Below, piece after piece: positions 4,970 through 5,576 of a stretch of 5,576 nucleotides of DNA; position 1 is the first letter of the stretch, and the number at the start of each line of letters is the position of its first letter. Position numbers and translations under genes: made by a program. Under the pieces are notes generated by a model, which did not search any database, was not told the DNA's origin, and saw only the letters and a program-made list of their open reading frames with translations. The stretch comes from Mariprofundaceae bacterium (GTDB lineage Bacteria > Pseudomonadota > Zetaproteobacteria > Mariprofundales > Mariprofundaceae): the NCBI GenBank assembly GCA_027075825.1, contig JALSZZ010000026.1, forward strand, positions 1-5,576, in the 5' to 3' direction.

Positions 4970-5576
4970 CTATCCTTGTTCACTTCCAGCATTCTCAGCC
5001 ACCTGCTGACGCAGCCACTGCGCGGCGGCACGCAGTATGTCAGCCACCTGATCGCATTGATCACTGCCGCCCATGGCCATATCCGCTTTGCCACCGCCCT
5101 TACCACCGCAGGCAGCAGTCACCGCACGCATCAGTTCACCCGCATGAAAGGTAGTGGTAAGATCGCTGGTCACCCCGGCGATCAGTTGTAATTTTTTATC
5201 CCTGTGGGCAACAAAAAACAATACGCCTGAGCCAAGTTTGTGGCGTGCCTTGTCCATAAAATCGCGCAAATCGCGGACTTCTTCATCCACTTCTGTGGCC
5301 AGCAGGGAGACACCGTCAATGGATTCCACCTGCGCCATTAAACGATCCAGCGCGCCCATGGCCTGTCGTGCGCGCAGACTTTGCAGTTCACGTTCTGTCT
5401 GCTTCAATGATGCCTGCACAGCAGCGACAGCGTCAGTCACATTGTTCGAGTGGGTTTTCAGCAGGCTTGCCGCCTGTTGCAAGGCAAGGCGTTCTTCGCG
5501 CCCCAGTTGTTCGGCCTGTTCACCGGCAACAGCCTCAATACGCCGCACACCAGCGGCAATACCTGTTTCGGAAAGC
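4970..5576 (-). CDS. alaS: Alanyl-tRNA synthetase, C-terminal part (5' truncated by window)
   Basis: The last ~201 codons of alanyl-tRNA synthetase, the cytoplasmic class II enzyme that charges tRNA-Ala and clears mischarged Ser and Gly. The fragment begins at the end of the editing domain with the diagnostic SETGIAAGVRRIEAVAGEQA. An alpha-helical, coiled-coil-like linker follows (about 75 residues, with QTERELQSLRARQAM). Next comes the C-Ala/DHHA1 domain: VSLLATEV, VRDLRDFMDKARHKLGSGV, then GVTSDLTTTFHAGELMRAV. The glycine-rich signature GGKGGGKADMAMGG precedes a last helix, AAAQWLRQQVA. The frame is open to the window edge; the GTG at 5546-5548 is the internal Val of GVRRIE, not a start. 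The catalytic core and the zinc-binding editing motif lie upstream, outside the window. The C-terminus (AENAGSEQG) is a few residues past the usual end. Two Roadblock genes follow on the same strand. The identification is essentially certain. Confidence 0.97.
   Translation of the reverse strand, partial: LSETGIAAGVRRIEAVAGEQAEQLGREERLALQQAASLLKTHSNNVTDAVAAVQASLKQTERELQSLRARQAMGALDRLMAQVESIDGVSLLATEVDEEVRDLRDFMDKARHKLGSGVLFFVAHRDKKLQLIAGVTSDLTTTFHAGELMRAVTAACGGKGGGKADMAMGGSDQCDQVADILRAAAQWLRQQVAENAGSEQG

Noticed and set aside
4360..5154. A 264-codon open frame on the plus strand opposite the MglB-like gene and the end of alaS
   Set aside because: It overlaps two well-supported genes on the other strand, has no recognisable domain, no clear ribosome binding site and an arginine/cysteine/histidine-rich composition typical of antisense shadow frames.
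1..5576. tRNA genes, CRISPR arrays, insertion sequences or prophage parts
   Set aside because: No tRNA-like cloverleaf, no regularly spaced repeats and no transposase or integrase motifs were seen; nearly all bases are accounted for by tightly packed housekeeping and envelope genes.

Overview
The window is a compact stretch of bacterial chromosome with mid-range GC and no sign of mobile DNA. It contains two convergent gene clusters, each anchored by an aminoacyl-tRNA synthetase gene cut by a window edge. MetG, AlaS, an AsmA/DUF748-type envelope protein, a DUF2062 membrane protein and MglB-like Roadblock proteins together point to a Gram-negative bacterium, most likely a proteobacterium. A Zetaproteobacteria-like (Mariprofundus-type) source is a guess from general flavour only and was not tested.

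Plus-strand cluster (1-3842): the 3' end of metG (methionyl-tRNA synthetase, short form without the fused tRNA-binding domain); a DUF2062 inner-membrane protein; a small SRPBCC/START-fold protein; and an 874-residue AsmA/DUF748-like protein with one N-terminal membrane anchor. The gaps are 9, 1 and 17 nt, so this looks like one operon. It ends at a strong inverted repeat (3843-3868) flanked by A and T runs that can terminate transcription from both sides.

Minus-strand cluster (5576 down to 3887): the 3' end of alaS (alanyl-tRNA synthetase, with the end of the editing domain, a helical linker and the C-Ala/DHHA1 domain). It is followed after 61 nt by a 172-residue Roadblock/LC7 (MglB-like) protein and, after a further 98 nt, by a 134-residue Roadblock/LC7 protein of a different subfamily. 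Both have excellent ribosome binding sites. The 98-nt spacer can form two small hairpins. No Ras-like (MglA-type) GTPase is visible.

The most interesting points are the tandem, non-identical Roadblock proteins behind alaS with no GTPase in view, and the AsmA/DUF748-like protein, whose last ~70 residues look like a degenerate OmpA-like module. Three envelope or lipid-type genes (DUF2062, SRPBCC, AsmA-like) are packed behind metG. There is no gene-free stretch over 300 bases.
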